In this document: positions 47,998 through 57,803 of the stretch, one piece after another
How positions within the stretch are numbered: the first letter of the stretch is position 1
Layout: every line of letters starts with the position of its first letter
Assembly (NCBI GenBank): GCA_963817855.1
Contig: CAWFQA010000001.1
Coordinates: 868,001-932,000, forward strand
Direction of reading: 5' to 3'
DNA length: 64,000 bases
Origin: JAKAAZ01 sp963817855
GTDB taxonomy: Bacteria > Acidobacteriota > Terriglobia > Terriglobales > Acidobacteriaceae
Notes under the pieces: model-generated
What the model saw: only the letters and a program-made list of their open reading frames with translations
The model's database searches: none
What the model was told of the DNA's origin: nothing
Program-made: the position numbers and the translations under genes

Positions 47998-49080
47998 TCA
48001 TGGCGTCATTGTCGTTTCTGATCGCGCGACTCGACGTTCCGGTTTGGGCGCAGCAGGGTGAAAGCAATCGATATGCAATCCAGTCAATTTTCCGTCGATG
48101 CGGTTGAGTCCTTGTTCTACGATGTCTAGAACCTTTTGCGCGGCACCAACAGCACGCAGGTTCAGGAGCAGGTCATGTTGTGACGCTGGAGAGGCGTCGA
48201 GCGCTCCCTCGACCGCCGGTTCCTGGCCGTTGGCGCACATGGCCGCTTTCAGAAATCCCGCGGCGGAATCGACGATTGCCTTCAGGTGGACAATTGTGAT
48301 CTGGTTCGCGGTGAATTGTCGATCCAGATAATCGAGCAGCGGCCCCAACATCACGGCTGGCGAGCAGGGGACCCTGGGCTCAATCGTCACCTGCAAGTTC
48401 AGCCACGCCAAGGCCGCTTCGGCGCGTGCATATTGCGCGTAATCGATATCTAGAATCTCTTTTCCCACTCTCAAGGTGCCTGAAAAGATTTCATCGAGCC
48501 AGCCTGCAACGCCTTGACCAATTCGAGCACTGACCTGGCGCACATGTTGCGCCGAAATTTCCGGGCAATCTTGATAGAGATCCGATTTTGTCCAACAAAC
48601 CAGATCGGCTTCCTGCAATTGTTTGTGAAAAAGAAAGCTCAGATCGGGATCGGCATCGTCTGCCAGCAAGCTCCTGGCTCGGTCTGGATCGACGAGGACA
48701 GTAAAAGGAGCCAGTCGAAATTGGTCGCGATATTCAATCAGCGGGTGAAGGATGGTGGCTGAAATATCCGTGCAGCTGCCGACCGGCTCAGCGAAGATCA
48801 CGTCGGGCTTATAGGTGAGCAGATCTTCCATCACTCGAAGCAGATCGGAAAGCTTGCAGCAAAAGCAGCCGCCGGTCACTTCGCCCGCTTGTATTCCGTT
48901 GTGCGTTGCGTAGCCGGTATCTACCAGCTCGTTTCCCTGGTCATTCAGAATCACAGCGCTGCGCATGCCGCGGCGTTCCATTTCTTTCGCGGCTGCCAGG
49001 ATCAGCGTCGTCTTTCCTGCGCCAAGAAATCCGCCCACCATTGCGATCCAGGGCTTGCGGCCAGTGGTAACAGCCGTCAT
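47998..49080 (-). CDS. COG0523 (CobW/CobW-like) P-loop GTPase
   Basis: A 360-residue GTPase of the CobW/COG0523 class, metal-insertion or metal-delivery chaperones. P-loop GGFLGAGKTT (16-25), the metal motif GGCFCCKLSDLL (CxCC at 72-75), a switch-like AEPVGSCTD and NKxD-like TKSDL. No C-terminal His-rich tail is seen; the end is MTP. The metal and client cannot be told. Its ATG overlaps the GH116 stop by 4 nt (ATGA), so the two genes are translated together. Such coupling with a glycosidase is unusual. Confidence 0.85.
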   Translation of the reverse strand: MTAVTTGRKPWIAMVGGFLGAGKTTLILAAAKEMERRGMRSAVILNDQGNELVDTGYATHNGIQAGEVTGGCFCCKLSDLLRVMEDLLTYKPDVIFAEPVGSCTDISATILHPLIEYRDQFRLAPFTVLVDPDRARSLLADDADPDLSFLFHKQLQEADLVCWTKSDLYQDCPEISAQHVRQVSARIGQGVAGWLDEIFSGTLRVGKEILDIDYAQYARAEAALAWLNLQVTIEPRVPCSPAVMLGPLLDYLDRQFTANQITIVHLKAIVDSAAGFLKAAMCANGQEPAVEGALDASPASQHDLLLNLRAVGAAQKVLDIVEQGLNRIDGKLTGLHIDCFHPAAPKPERRVARSETTMTP

Positions 49081-51815
49081 GCCTTCAACTCAATCTGCAA
49101 CGTGTGACCCTCAGTTAACTGGAGTGGAGACTCGAAGTGAAATATGGTTGTGCCATCGTGCTTTTCCATCGAATGTGTAGCGGCGCTGCCGTTGTTGCGA
49201 GCGGTCGCCGACGATCCTGATCCTGAAATTTCACAGGAGCGACAGGGCAGCGCACCCGCCAGCACCTGAATCATAAAGCGAGTGCCGCCTCCGGCAACAG
49301 GTCGGTAGGCAAACGTTCCCCAGCCTGTTGCGGTGGACCAGAAACAATTGAAGTTCCTGTGCGCTGCGCGCGGAACCGCCACGACGGAGGCCTGGGGCCC
49401 ATCGAATTGAAAGCCGCTGAGCGCGACGAAGCTGGTCCACGAAGCCATGGCACGAGCGTAGTGATGGCCGCACTCCGCTTCATCCCACGGGCTGCGTTTT
49501 TCGCCATCGTATCTGGCGCGGACGTTGTGGATGCACTCGATTCCTTCCGCGACCATTCCGGAATAAATCATCAGTGCGGCTGTCGCATGTTCAAATCCCG
49601 TCATCACTTCAGCGAAATACGGGAACGGGATGCGCGGCCGCGGTGCTTTGCCGTAGTCGCAGATCACCATAGCCGCCTCGTTGTTCAGGGCGAACGTTCG
49701 CTCCACGTTGTCGTGATCGACGAGCGTCCGTTTGTAGTTGTACTCATAGATGGATCGAAGCGTCGTTTGCACATTGGCCGGAGAGACCAAAGGACCCAGG
49801 TTCGTCACATGAGCAAGATATTGACCGAGTAGTTGGTCGATCAAGCAGCCTTTTCCGACCTGATATTGAGGGTCTTCTGTTTCTTCCGTTCCCATGCCGC
49901 CGCGCAAATGCGGGGCAATTTTGCTTGCGGGCAAACCGCGAATTTGCTGGATGTAGAATTCCTCGTTGAATAGGTGCGCATCGACCCAGGGACTGCCCTG
50001 ACTGAAGATTCGGTGATATTCCGCGGCGGATGTCGTGTCGCCGACCGCACGCGCCATCTCTTCTCCAGCCCGCAACGCACCGAGATAGTAAATTCCGCAG
50101 AGAGGATTTGGTCCATAAAACTCGACGTCGTAGGTATTGTGCTGAACACCTGTCAACACTCCGGACTTGTCTGGATCCCAGCCATCCGGCTCCCATGCAA
50201 AAGCAATCGCCTTTTTGATTTTCGGCCACCTGGCCTGGAGCCATGCGTTGTCGCCAGACAACCGCCAACCCAGATAGGCGTGCATGATCTGGCCCATCTG
50301 CCCGTCGGCAGCGACCAGAGGAAAGCGTGGAAGTCCTTCGGGAAGCAGTTGTCGCGCGCGTATTCCGCCGGCATCATCTTCGGAGTAGCCGAAAGAAACA
50401 TTCCGCAACGATCGCGCGAATGACGGGAATAGAAATTGCGTCGCGGTTTCATAATTCCAGACGTGGGTGCAGTTTCCAAAGCAACATCCAAGTGCGTCGT
50501 TGCTGCCTTCAAATCCGTGGAATTCTCCATCGGCCGTGCGGAAGCAAGTTGTAGAAGCCAAGGTCGACAAGTTGGCGCTGGCCGCCTCCTTCACGACATC
50601 GTTCAGAGTGCTCGCTCTGAACGCATCGGCAAAGGCGCGAGTGCGTCTTTCCAGCTGCGGCAAGTGGGTCGCGGTATATTGCGCAGCTTCCCACGCATCC
50701 TTGAAGCGGGTGGCATAATAGTTGCCGATGATCGTATTTCCTTTTCCCGGGGGCGCCGACCAGCCGCACCAGTCGGGTGTGCGATTGGGAAAGTGCCAGG
50801 CAAGCAGAAATGTGATCGTTCCGGAGCGACCGGAAGGAATCGTCGTTTGCTGGCAGAGCGCGCCGACAGCATTGCGAGGAGTAGGTTCGGTGCCCAACTG
50901 ACCATGCTTTGAAAATTCATCCCAATACAACAAGGGAGCGGTCCACCATGCCTCTTTCGGCCATCCGCGCCAGTGGGTCACGTTTGTCTTGGCCCCCCGC
51001 ATGGCTGCCAAAACAAAACTGCCGTGCATCGGGTCCTCGGACGACAGTGCCGGATTGCTCATCAGGAGGCCTTCTAATTGTTGGCCGGTGCGATATTCGT
51101 TCAGGCGTGCATCCGACTTCAAGAGTGGACTGCTTTTTGCGGGGTTGGCTGCCACGGGATTATCGATCGAGAAGGCGATGCCGACTTTGGCAGGCGACAA
51201 TCCAGGATTCGTCACGCGGTATCGCAGCACGGCGACGGGAAGCCCGGAGTCGTCCGGATCGTGGGGAATGAACGGCGAGAAAGCGTCGAGCTCCACTTTT
51301 ACCGGAAGCCGGTGATCTTCAAAATCAATGTGCGCGAGCGGATATTCCCCGGTGAACTTCGCCCCTTCCAGTCGGCTGAGTCCCGGAGCATTGTTCGAGC
51401 CGAGCCCGGACTCTCCCTGATATGGCGGGAGAATGCGCGATTCCAGCACATGTGCGATCGGTGTGGAGTTGCCGGACTGAATCCAGATTGCAGGGAACGC
51501 ATACGCCGGCGAGCCGCCCTGGTTGGGTCGGTTGAAGATTTCCCAATCACGCAGTTGTCCACGACCTCCAAGGCCCAGGCTGCCGGCGGCGACACCGCCC
51601 AATGGAAACGAAATCATCTTGAGTTGGCGGCCCTCAAATATACGAGGATAAGTAATTTCGGTTTGACCGAGCGGGTGATCTTTGCCGAGGTTCTGAGATG
51701 GGCTCGCCTGCCCCTGCATGGTTCCGGTCCAATGGCCCGACTGGGTTGCTGCGCCAATCACTCCGGCCGCTTGTTTTAGAAAGTCACGGCGCGGCAATTT
51801 GCTCTTTCCGCTCAT
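49077..51815 (-). CDS. GH116 family glycoside hydrolase, Tat-exported
   Basis: A 912-residue retaining glycosidase of the GH116 family, which includes beta-glucosidases, beta-xylosidases and glucosylceramidases. A Tat signal starts the protein (RRDFLKQAA). The N-terminal beta domain contains YPRIFEGRQLKMISFPLGGVAAGSLGLGG. The (alpha/alpha)6 domain contains FHGFEGSNDALGCCFGNCTHVWNYETATQFLFPSFARSLR and GVLTGVQHNTYDVEFYGPNPLCGIYYLGAL. The block HVWNYE plus YDVEFYGP should hold the catalytic pair; I do not assign individual residues. The ATG at 51815 follows GGAGGAGG; the earlier in-frame start would lose the Tat signal. Substrate is not predictable beyond a beta-linked sugar. Confidence 0.9.
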   Translation of the reverse strand: MSGKSKLPRRDFLKQAAGVIGAATQSGHWTGTMQGQASPSQNLGKDHPLGQTEITYPRIFEGRQLKMISFPLGGVAAGSLGLGGRGQLRDWEIFNRPNQGGSPAYAFPAIWIQSGNSTPIAHVLESRILPPYQGESGLGSNNAPGLSRLEGAKFTGEYPLAHIDFEDHRLPVKVELDAFSPFIPHDPDDSGLPVAVLRYRVTNPGLSPAKVGIAFSIDNPVAANPAKSSPLLKSDARLNEYRTGQQLEGLLMSNPALSSEDPMHGSFVLAAMRGAKTNVTHWRGWPKEAWWTAPLLYWDEFSKHGQLGTEPTPRNAVGALCQQTTIPSGRSGTITFLLAWHFPNRTPDWCGWSAPPGKGNTIIGNYYATRFKDAWEAAQYTATHLPQLERRTRAFADAFRASTLNDVVKEAASANLSTLASTTCFRTADGEFHGFEGSNDALGCCFGNCTHVWNYETATQFLFPSFARSLRNVSFGYSEDDAGGIRARQLLPEGLPRFPLVAADGQMGQIMHAYLGWRLSGDNAWLQARWPKIKKAIAFAWEPDGWDPDKSGVLTGVQHNTYDVEFYGPNPLCGIYYLGALRAGEEMARAVGDTTSAAEYHRIFSQGSPWVDAHLFNEEFYIQQIRGLPASKIAPHLRGGMGTEETEDPQYQVGKGCLIDQLLGQYLAHVTNLGPLVSPANVQTTLRSIYEYNYKRTLVDHDNVERTFALNNEAAMVICDYGKAPRPRIPFPYFAEVMTGFEHATAALMIYSGMVAEGIECIHNVRARYDGEKRSPWDEAECGHHYARAMASWTSFVALSGFQFDGPQASVVAVPRAAHRNFNCFWSTATGWGTFAYRPVAGGGTRFMIQVLAGALPCRSCEISGSGSSATARNNGSAATHSMEKHDGTTIFHFESPLQLTEGHTLQIELKA

Positions 51816-51905
51816 TGCTCCTCCTCCTGCTACTTCAACTTGACCGGGGCTGTTGCTATTGCCGCGCATCCTTGAATCCGAATATCGCCGTGGACCTTGC
51901 GATCG

Positions 51906-52475
51906 CTATTGAACGCCGATATCGGATGCGGCAGATCCTCGATTTTTCATCTCTTGTCGCAGTTCCTGCTCCGCTGCGTCGCTCCAATACCTGCAATCCA
52001 GGCGCAGAAAAACGGATGTGTAGGGGATGGTCAGAGTAGTCTTCAAAATCAAAATGTGGAAACTATTGCTCGTTTGATTCATTTGTTGAATCAATTGTTC
52101 ATGAAGCACGGAATGAACCGGTAGGTTTCCCAGAGCGGTTTTGATCTCGCCACGAAACTTGATGACTCCGGGGGCTTGCTGTTCGGTGACAAAAGGGAGC
52201 TCCGCATCCATAAACACGACCGGCCTGACATGCTTGGACTGAGCAATCGATCGCAAAACGCCCCGCACAACGGTTAGCTGATCGGTCCCGGTCACCACGG
52301 TTTCAATGCCCGGAGAGGTCTGCAACGGGTATGCCGAATCGACAATGACGATCCAATTTCGGTGTCCCAGGAGCGGTATTTCCTGCTGAACTTTCATCTG
52401 CCACGGGATAGGATTCGCCGCATTCATCGGCATCCAGAAAAACAAAAACAACGATAGAACCAGCAGAAACTTCAT
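51906..52475 (-). CDS. RbsD/FucU-type sugar mutarotase with signal peptide
   Basis: A 189-residue protein. Residues 1-20 (MKFLLVLSLFLFFWMPMNAA) form a signal peptide, unlike the cytoplasmic RbsD and FucU. The domain has LLGHRNWIVIVDSAYP (His38 and Asp46 match the GHGDxIVIADA pattern), TSPGIETVVTG, DAELPFVTEQQAPG and HILILKTTLTIPYTSVFLRLD. RbsD acts on ribose and FucU on fucose; here the neighbouring alpha-L-fucosidase and FucP suggest fucose, an inference. It is exported or periplasmic, so it would speed conversion of the anomer before uptake. Confidence 0.8.
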   Translation of the reverse strand: MKFLLVLSLFLFFWMPMNAANPIPWQMKVQQEIPLLGHRNWIVIVDSAYPLQTSPGIETVVTGTDQLTVVRGVLRSIAQSKHVRPVVFMDAELPFVTEQQAPGVIKFRGEIKTALGNLPVHSVLHEQLIQQMNQTSNSFHILILKTTLTIPYTSVFLRLDCRYWSDAAEQELRQEMKNRGSAASDIGVQ

Positions 52476-52913
52476 TGAGATTCACCTCACAAAGCCGTCG
52501 GGTGTACTTTACGCCTGCCTTCGAGTGGCCAGTTTCGCGGGACGGAAAACATTCCCAGAATGTATGCTTTATTAGTGCTAGACGCCAACGCCAACCGGAA
52601 CCTCTATAAACTCAACGAGATGCGGCTGAAAGATTGCAAGTTAGAAGCCTTCCGGATTCAACAGCAATCGACGGGAGGATCAAAAGTTCCCATTGTCCTC
52701 CGAAAGTTCTTTCGTGTTGAGTGGAAGATGGGAGTCCTTTCTATTCCACTGGCATTCGAAGTTATCCTTCGTGTCGCTTCATCTAAATTCATTGTAACTC
52801 TTGACACGTCACTTTGAATCATTATATAAACCTCTCGGCACGAAAACAAGCCGCTTTTTGTCGGGAATTTTGCGCTCAGGTGGCCCCAATTCACACCTTT
52901 TCAGGAGGCTCCA
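52476..52913. other. Intergenic region upstream of the TonB-dependent receptor
   Basis: It separates the divergent RbsD/FucU gene (minus) and the receptor gene (plus). It holds the strong promoter at 52801-52830 and the AGGAGG at 52903-52908. The ORF at 52560-52817 overlaps the promoter and has no family signature. I see no LacI-type operator by eye. Confidence 0.5.
52801..52830 (+). promoter_or_regulatory. Strong sigma70-type promoter of the TonB receptor gene
   Basis: A perfect TTGACA (52801-52806) is followed by TATAAA (52825-52830, 18-nt spacer) or TATATA (52823-52828, 16 nt). Transcription would begin near 52836, leaving a leader of about 78 nt. This is the best promoter in the window. 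Confidence 0.7.
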
Positions 52914-55900
52914 GTGTTTACAAATCTGATCGCCAGTCGGATTCCGGGTCTGCTTCGCTTGCTGTGTTGCCTCTCCGTTCTGGGTGTTCTAACGATGGCT
53001 CCGGCGCTCCAAGCGCAAACCGCAACCGGATCGATTGTCGGTATCGTTCGCGATGCGTCAGGTAACGTCGTGTCCGGCGCGAAGGTGGATTTGTTGAATG
53101 TGGCCAAGAATCAGGTCGCCAGCACAACCACGAATGCGCTGGGATATTATTCCTTCCCCCTGGTGCAGCCCGCACTTTACAGGCTGACCATTCAGGCGCC
53201 GGGGTTCAAGCAGTTTGTGCAGGAAAATATAAAGCTGGACGTTGCCACCACCTTGAGCATCAATGCCGATCTGCAGGTTGGGCAGGTATCGCAGTCGGTC
53301 ACGGTCACCGGTGCGCCTCCGTTGCTGGAATCTCAGACCTCCTCGCTCGGCCAGGTCATCAGCAATAAGTCGATTGTCGATCTTCCCCTGAATGGCCGTA
53401 ATGCCTATGGGTTTGCTGCGCTGGTTCCAGGAGTGATCGCGCCGTATGGATTTACGCAAACTGCATTCGACGAATACAACGATCAGTTCATTTCTATCAA
53501 TGGATCGCGGCCCAATCAGAACACATTTCTTCTCGACGGCGGAATCAACTCTGAGCCTGCATTCACCGGCCCGGGATATTTCCCAAGTGTGGACTTGGTC
53601 CAGCAGTATAAGGTCCAGACCGCCGACTTCGGTGTGGAGTTCTCCCACACGGGCGGAGGTTTGATCAACGTCATCACCAAGTCAGGCAGCAATCAGATTC
53701 ATGGGTCCGCATGGGAGTTTTTCCGCGATACTGGCCTCGAAGCAAATGACTTTTTCTCCAACAGGGCGGGGCTGCCGCGGGCGCAGTTTCGGTTTAACCA
53801 GTTTGGGGGGACGCTTGGCGGCCCGATTAAAAAGGACAAGACATTCTTCTTCTTTGCCTACGAAGGTCTTCGGTGGGTACAGAGCGGATCTGCAGTCGGT
53901 ACACTTCCAACAGCCGCTCAACGTAGCGGTGATTTCTCTAGTACCTATAACGCTCAAGGACAGGTCATTCCGATTTACGATCCGTTCTCCACCCGACCGG
54001 ATCCAGCCAATCCTGGCCAATTTATACGGACGCAATATCCTGACAACAAGATCCCCACAACGGAGATCAATCCAGTCGCAGCCTCGATGTTGACATATCT
54101 TCCTTTACCGAATCAGCCCGGGGATTCTGTCACAGGCAACAATAACTACTATGTGAATTTCAGTTCGCCCATCGAAGAAAACTCATTTTCTCTCAGAATT
54201 GACCAAGCGATTTCGGCGACCCAGAAGCTCTTCGGTCGTTATTCCATCAACGACACCACTCAAACTCGCCCTGACCTCTATGGCAGCACGAATCCGAAAT
54301 TTGTCATCAGCAATCCCACCGCGGGGAACGATTTTCTGCGTCAACAGCAGGTGACCATCGACTACACAAATGCGTTTAGTTCCAATAAGCTGCTGGATTT
54401 GAACAGCAGCTACGTTCGTTATTGGATCGGACGAAGCCTGCCTGGAATTGGCGTGAATCCGACCGTAGTGGGCCTGCCGAGCTATTTCGACACCTTGGCG
54501 AAGAGTTACACTCCTTGCTTCCCGTCGGTCGGAGTCTCCGGTATGGGATTAAATCTTTCTCTGGGAAATATCGGGGGAGGATTCATGGGCGGCGGATGCT
54601 ATAACCTTGGCGATGCGTATCCTGACCTACACGAATACGGGAATTTGACGATCGTTCACGGACCCCACACGTTTAAGGTGGGCGGCGACTTTGGGATCGC
54701 ATGGCTTTCCACCACCCGCTATACGCCGGCTGGACCAAGTTTCAACTTTGGGCCGAATTTCACTCAAGGGCCGAATCCTCTTGCTTCGAACGGCTCGGGC
54801 GTCGGATTCGCATCGATGCTTGCGGGTACGGGAAGCGGAAGCAGTTCCAGCGGCGGTCCGGATCAGATTCTCTCCAGCAAATACTGGGGCGCCTATTTTG
54901 CGGACGACTGGCGCGTGACACCCAAGTTCACCGCAAACCTAGGGATTCGTTATGATTACGACTCACCTTGGGTTGAGCGTCACGATCGGTTTACTGACTG
55001 GACTTCAACCGCGCTTTCACCCTTGCAGGTCTCGGGTTTGCCCCCGATCATGGGTGGACTTGAGTTCCCTGGAGCCAACGGGTTGCCTCGCTCCGAGTTC
55101 GACCCTTTCCGGAAAGAGATTGCGCCTCGCATTGGATTTGCGTTTGCCGCAACCCCAAACACCGTGATTCGTGGCGGCTATGGGATCTTTTTTGCTCCTC
55201 TTAACGGTGCCGGTTTCAACGGGCTGGCAGTTCCAAATACAGGATTTTCAGCAACGACACCATGGGTGGGAACGCTCGACGGAGTGACGCCATTGAATAC
55301 GCTGAGCAATCCATTTCCGCACGAGTTTGTGTTGCCTACGGGAAGTTCGCAGGGACTTGCGACCCAGATTGGGCAGGACGTGGTGGGAATGAAACGGCAT
55401 CGGCCCGTTGCTTACGCGGAAGAATGGAATCTCGACGTGCAAAGGACACTTCCAGGAAATATGCTCTTGGACATCGCATATGCCGGAAGCCATGGGATCC
55501 ATCTCTATTACGACTACAATCCTGACCAGTTGCCCGATCAATACCTGGGGCAAGGAAATACGCTGAACCAGCAGGTGGCGAATCCGTTTTACGGACAGAT
55601 CGCGTCCGGAGGGTTGAGCAGTCCGACCGTGGCCGCAAGTCAGCTGCTAAGACCTTTTCCTCAATTCACAAGCGTGATCCTGGGCAACAGTTCGTTTTGG
55701 GGAGCTTCCTCCTACAACTCACTCCAGGCAAAGCTGGATAAGCGGTTCTCACATGGCTTTAATTTTCTGGTGGCGTATACGTGGTCGAAGTTGATGGACA
55801 ATATGCCGGCATCTGAAACAGGATTCCCCGGTGGCTCCTATGGTGGCACGTATCCGCAGGATTGGTACAACCTGCGATCTGAGTGGTCTGTCTCGTCCTT

Positions 55901-56456
55901 TGATACGCCGCAGTATCTGGCCGTTAATGGTATTTATGAATTACCCTTCGGACACGATCGGCGCTTTTTCAACCAGAGCAGGGTGGCAAACTTCATCATC
56001 GGTGGTTGGCAGCTGAACGGCATTACCTCCTTCATCAGCGGCACGCCGCAGGAGGTGTTTACCGCATCGAACACACTCTTCAACTACGGCGGTGCCCAGC
56101 GTGCAAACTGGAACGGTAGAAATCCTTCTTTGTCCGGTCCAATCCCTGAAAGATTGAATCAATATTTCAACGTCAGTTACTTCAGCCAGCCGGCGCCATT
56201 TACCTACGGAAATTCTCCGCGAGAATTAGGCGACCTGCGCTCCCCTAGATTTGTGAGTACCGATCTTTCTGGAATAAAGAACTTCCCAATCCACGGCAAT
56301 ATCACAGCACAGTTTCGAGCGGAGGCGTTCAACCTGTTCAACCATCCCACCTTCGGACCGCCCGATACCACGCTGGGGGATGGAACCACGGGTGTAGTGA
56401 ACAGCCAGGTCAATCTACCGCGCCAGATCCAGTTGGCCGTCAAAGTCCTGTGGTAA
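52914..56456 (+). CDS. TonB-dependent receptor, Oar-like, with carboxypeptidase-regulatory-like N-terminus
   Basis: A 1180-residue outer-membrane receptor. After the signal peptide (to about residue 35, LQAQ) comes a carboxypeptidase-regulatory-like domain (ATGSIVGIVRDASGNVVSGAKV, NALGYYSFPLVQPALYRLTIQAPGFK), a plug (SVTVTGAPPLLESQTSSLGQVISNKSIVDLPLNGRNAYG) and a beta barrel to the end. It takes up a large ligand by TonB energy. No SusD partner exists, as expected for Acidobacteriota. The GTG start at 52914 is preceded by AGGAGG and by the strong promoter at 52801. The next two genes (GH172-type and GH32) suggest the ligand is a fructofuranoside. The barrel shows no obvious binding clue. Confidence 0.93.
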   Translation: MFTNLIASRIPGLLRLLCCLSVLGVLTMAPALQAQTATGSIVGIVRDASGNVVSGAKVDLLNVAKNQVASTTTNALGYYSFPLVQPALYRLTIQAPGFKQFVQENIKLDVATTLSINADLQVGQVSQSVTVTGAPPLLESQTSSLGQVISNKSIVDLPLNGRNAYGFAALVPGVIAPYGFTQTAFDEYNDQFISINGSRPNQNTFLLDGGINSEPAFTGPGYFPSVDLVQQYKVQTADFGVEFSHTGGGLINVITKSGSNQIHGSAWEFFRDTGLEANDFFSNRAGLPRAQFRFNQFGGTLGGPIKKDKTFFFFAYEGLRWVQSGSAVGTLPTAAQRSGDFSSTYNAQGQVIPIYDPFSTRPDPANPGQFIRTQYPDNKIPTTEINPVAASMLTYLPLPNQPGDSVTGNNNYYVNFSSPIEENSFSLRIDQAISATQKLFGRYSINDTTQTRPDLYGSTNPKFVISNPTAGNDFLRQQQVTIDYTNAFSSNKLLDLNSSYVRYWIGRSLPGIGVNPTVVGLPSYFDTLAKSYTPCFPSVGVSGMGLNLSLGNIGGGFMGGGCYNLGDAYPDLHEYGNLTIVHGPHTFKVGGDFGIAWLSTTRYTPAGPSFNFGPNFTQGPNPLASNGSGVGFASMLAGTGSGSSSSGGPDQILSSKYWGAYFADDWRVTPKFTANLGIRYDYDSPWVERHDRFTDWTSTALSPLQVSGLPPIMGGLEFPGANGLPRSEFDPFRKEIAPRIGFAFAATPNTVIRGGYGIFFAPLNGAGFNGLAVPNTGFSATTPWVGTLDGVTPLNTLSNPFPHEFVLPTGSSQGLATQIGQDVVGMKRHRPVAYAEEWNLDVQRTLPGNMLLDIAYAGSHGIHLYYDYNPDQLPDQYLGQGNTLNQQVANPFYGQIASGGLSSPTVAASQLLRPFPQFTSVILGNSSFWGASSYNSLQAKLDKRFSHGFNFLVAYTWSKLMDNMPASETGFPGGSYGGTYPQDWYNLRSEWSVSSFDTPQYLAVNGIYELPFGHDRRFFNQSRVANFIIGGWQLNGITSFISGTPQEVFTASNTLFNYGGAQRANWNGRNPSLSGPIPERLNQYFNVSYFSQPAPFTYGNSPRELGDLRSPRFVSTDLSGIKNFPIHGNITAQFRAEAFNLFNHPTFGPPDTTLGDGTTGVVNSQVNLPRQIQLAVKVLW

Positions 56457-56510
56457 CGCGGAAAACCCCGGAATGCAGACAAGCAGATCTCCAGACGATC
56501 GGAGGTGTCG

Positions 56511-57707
56511 ATGATTCGTTGCATTGAGACATGTGACATCGTAAGGCGAACCGTTCGTGCCTGCGCAGGCATGTTGGTTACAGTCGCATTGTCATGCACA
56601 TTCCTGTACGCGCAAGCAACGGCCTCTGACGCCGGAATAGGTCCGAGTCTTGGATCATTGCCGAACCTTACCAAAGGTTCAGAATCGCGAATGGTCTCGC
56701 CTGAAAATCCCACGGGAGGGAAAGGACAAGGCGCAATGGCGATTCCCAGTCCATCGATCCCGTTCAGCGCTGCTGCTGCGCATCTTGGACAAGGGTGGAA
56801 AGTCCGACCCTTTATCAAAATTGCCCCTCACAGCACGGAAACGATCATGGATGTCTCTGGGCCCGGCACGATTGAACACATCTGGATGGCGAGCAGCCCA
56901 AACTTTAGCGGAAACGGTCGAGCAACTGTGTTGCGATTCTACTGGGATGGGGAGAAGAGTCCATCCGTCGAGGTGCCGCTGACGGATTTCTTTGCCATTG
57001 GAAACGACAGTTTCGCGCCGGTCAATTCTCTTGCAGTTATCGATGTTCCGACATCTTCAATGAATTGTTATTGGCCCATGCCATTTCGCGAGCATGCAAA
57101 AATCACGGTGACCAATGATTCAGACAAAGAACTTCCGCTGTTCACCTACCAAATTGACTATCGGTTGAGTGCCATGCCTGCCAACGCGGCCTACTTTCAC
57201 GCGCAATGGCGACGGGCAACGGTGAATTTTTCCGATCCGGTCTACACCATTCTGGATGGAGTGAAAGGGGAAGGTCGCTATGTCGGGACATTTCTGGCGT
57301 GGACGCAATTGTCTTCCGGATGGTTTGGTGAAGGTGAAGTGAAGTTCTACCTCGACGGCGATACGAAATTTCCCACCATTGTGGGCACCGGTACGGAGGA
57401 CTACTTTGGAGCGGATTATGGCTTCCCGGCTCTATATTCCACCGCGTATGTCGGAAATGTCTTGAACCCCAAGAGTAATAGCCCAGAAGGGGGACCTCCG
57501 CGGCATAGCTTGTATCGCTGGCACATCATGGATCCGATCAGTTTCCACAAGGATTTGAAAGTCACGATTCAAGATTTGGGATGGTATCCGAACGGCGTGT
57601 ATCAACCGGAGGGAGATGACATTGCATCAGTTGCCTACTGGTACCAAATGGAGCCCCATACGCCATTTCCTCCCTTTCCGCCATTATCTAAACGGTGGCC
57701 TCGATAG
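56511..57707 (+). CDS. DUF2961 (GH172-type) protein
   Basis: A 398-residue protein with an N-terminal hydrophobic segment (about 20-36, ending LYAQ) as signal or anchor. DUF2961 is the domain of glycoside hydrolase family GH172, whose known members act on alpha-D-fructofuranosides (difructose dianhydride I) or on D-arabinofuranosides. Key blocks: IEHIWMASSPNF, RFYWDGEKSPSVEVPLTDFFAIG, GWFGEGEVKFYLDGDTKFPTIVGTGTEDYFG (acidic residues Glu274/276 and Glu296 as candidate catalytic pair) and SHRYRWHIMDPI-like SLYRWHIMDPISF. The ATG at 56511 has GGAGG 5 nt upstream. Lying between the TonB receptor and GH32, fructofuranoside is the more likely substrate here. Confidence 0.85.
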   Translation: MIRCIETCDIVRRTVRACAGMLVTVALSCTFLYAQATASDAGIGPSLGSLPNLTKGSESRMVSPENPTGGKGQGAMAIPSPSIPFSAAAAHLGQGWKVRPFIKIAPHSTETIMDVSGPGTIEHIWMASSPNFSGNGRATVLRFYWDGEKSPSVEVPLTDFFAIGNDSFAPVNSLAVIDVPTSSMNCYWPMPFREHAKITVTNDSDKELPLFTYQIDYRLSAMPANAAYFHAQWRRATVNFSDPVYTILDGVKGEGRYVGTFLAWTQLSSGWFGEGEVKFYLDGDTKFPTIVGTGTEDYFGADYGFPALYSTAYVGNVLNPKSNSPEGGPPRHSLYRWHIMDPISFHKDLKVTIQDLGWYPNGVYQPEGDDIASVAYWYQMEPHTPFPPFPPLSKRWPR

Positions 57708-57803
57708 AAGTCTCCGGCCCGCTCCATGTATCCATCATGATCGACTTCGGACTTTGCGAATTGTCGCTGATGAGACGGGCTACACTTTCCTGCAGGTGGT
57801 TGG

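Noticed and set aside
52560..52817. An 85-residue ORF upstream of the TonB receptor
   Set aside because: It covers the consensus promoter at 52801 and has no ribosome site or motif.
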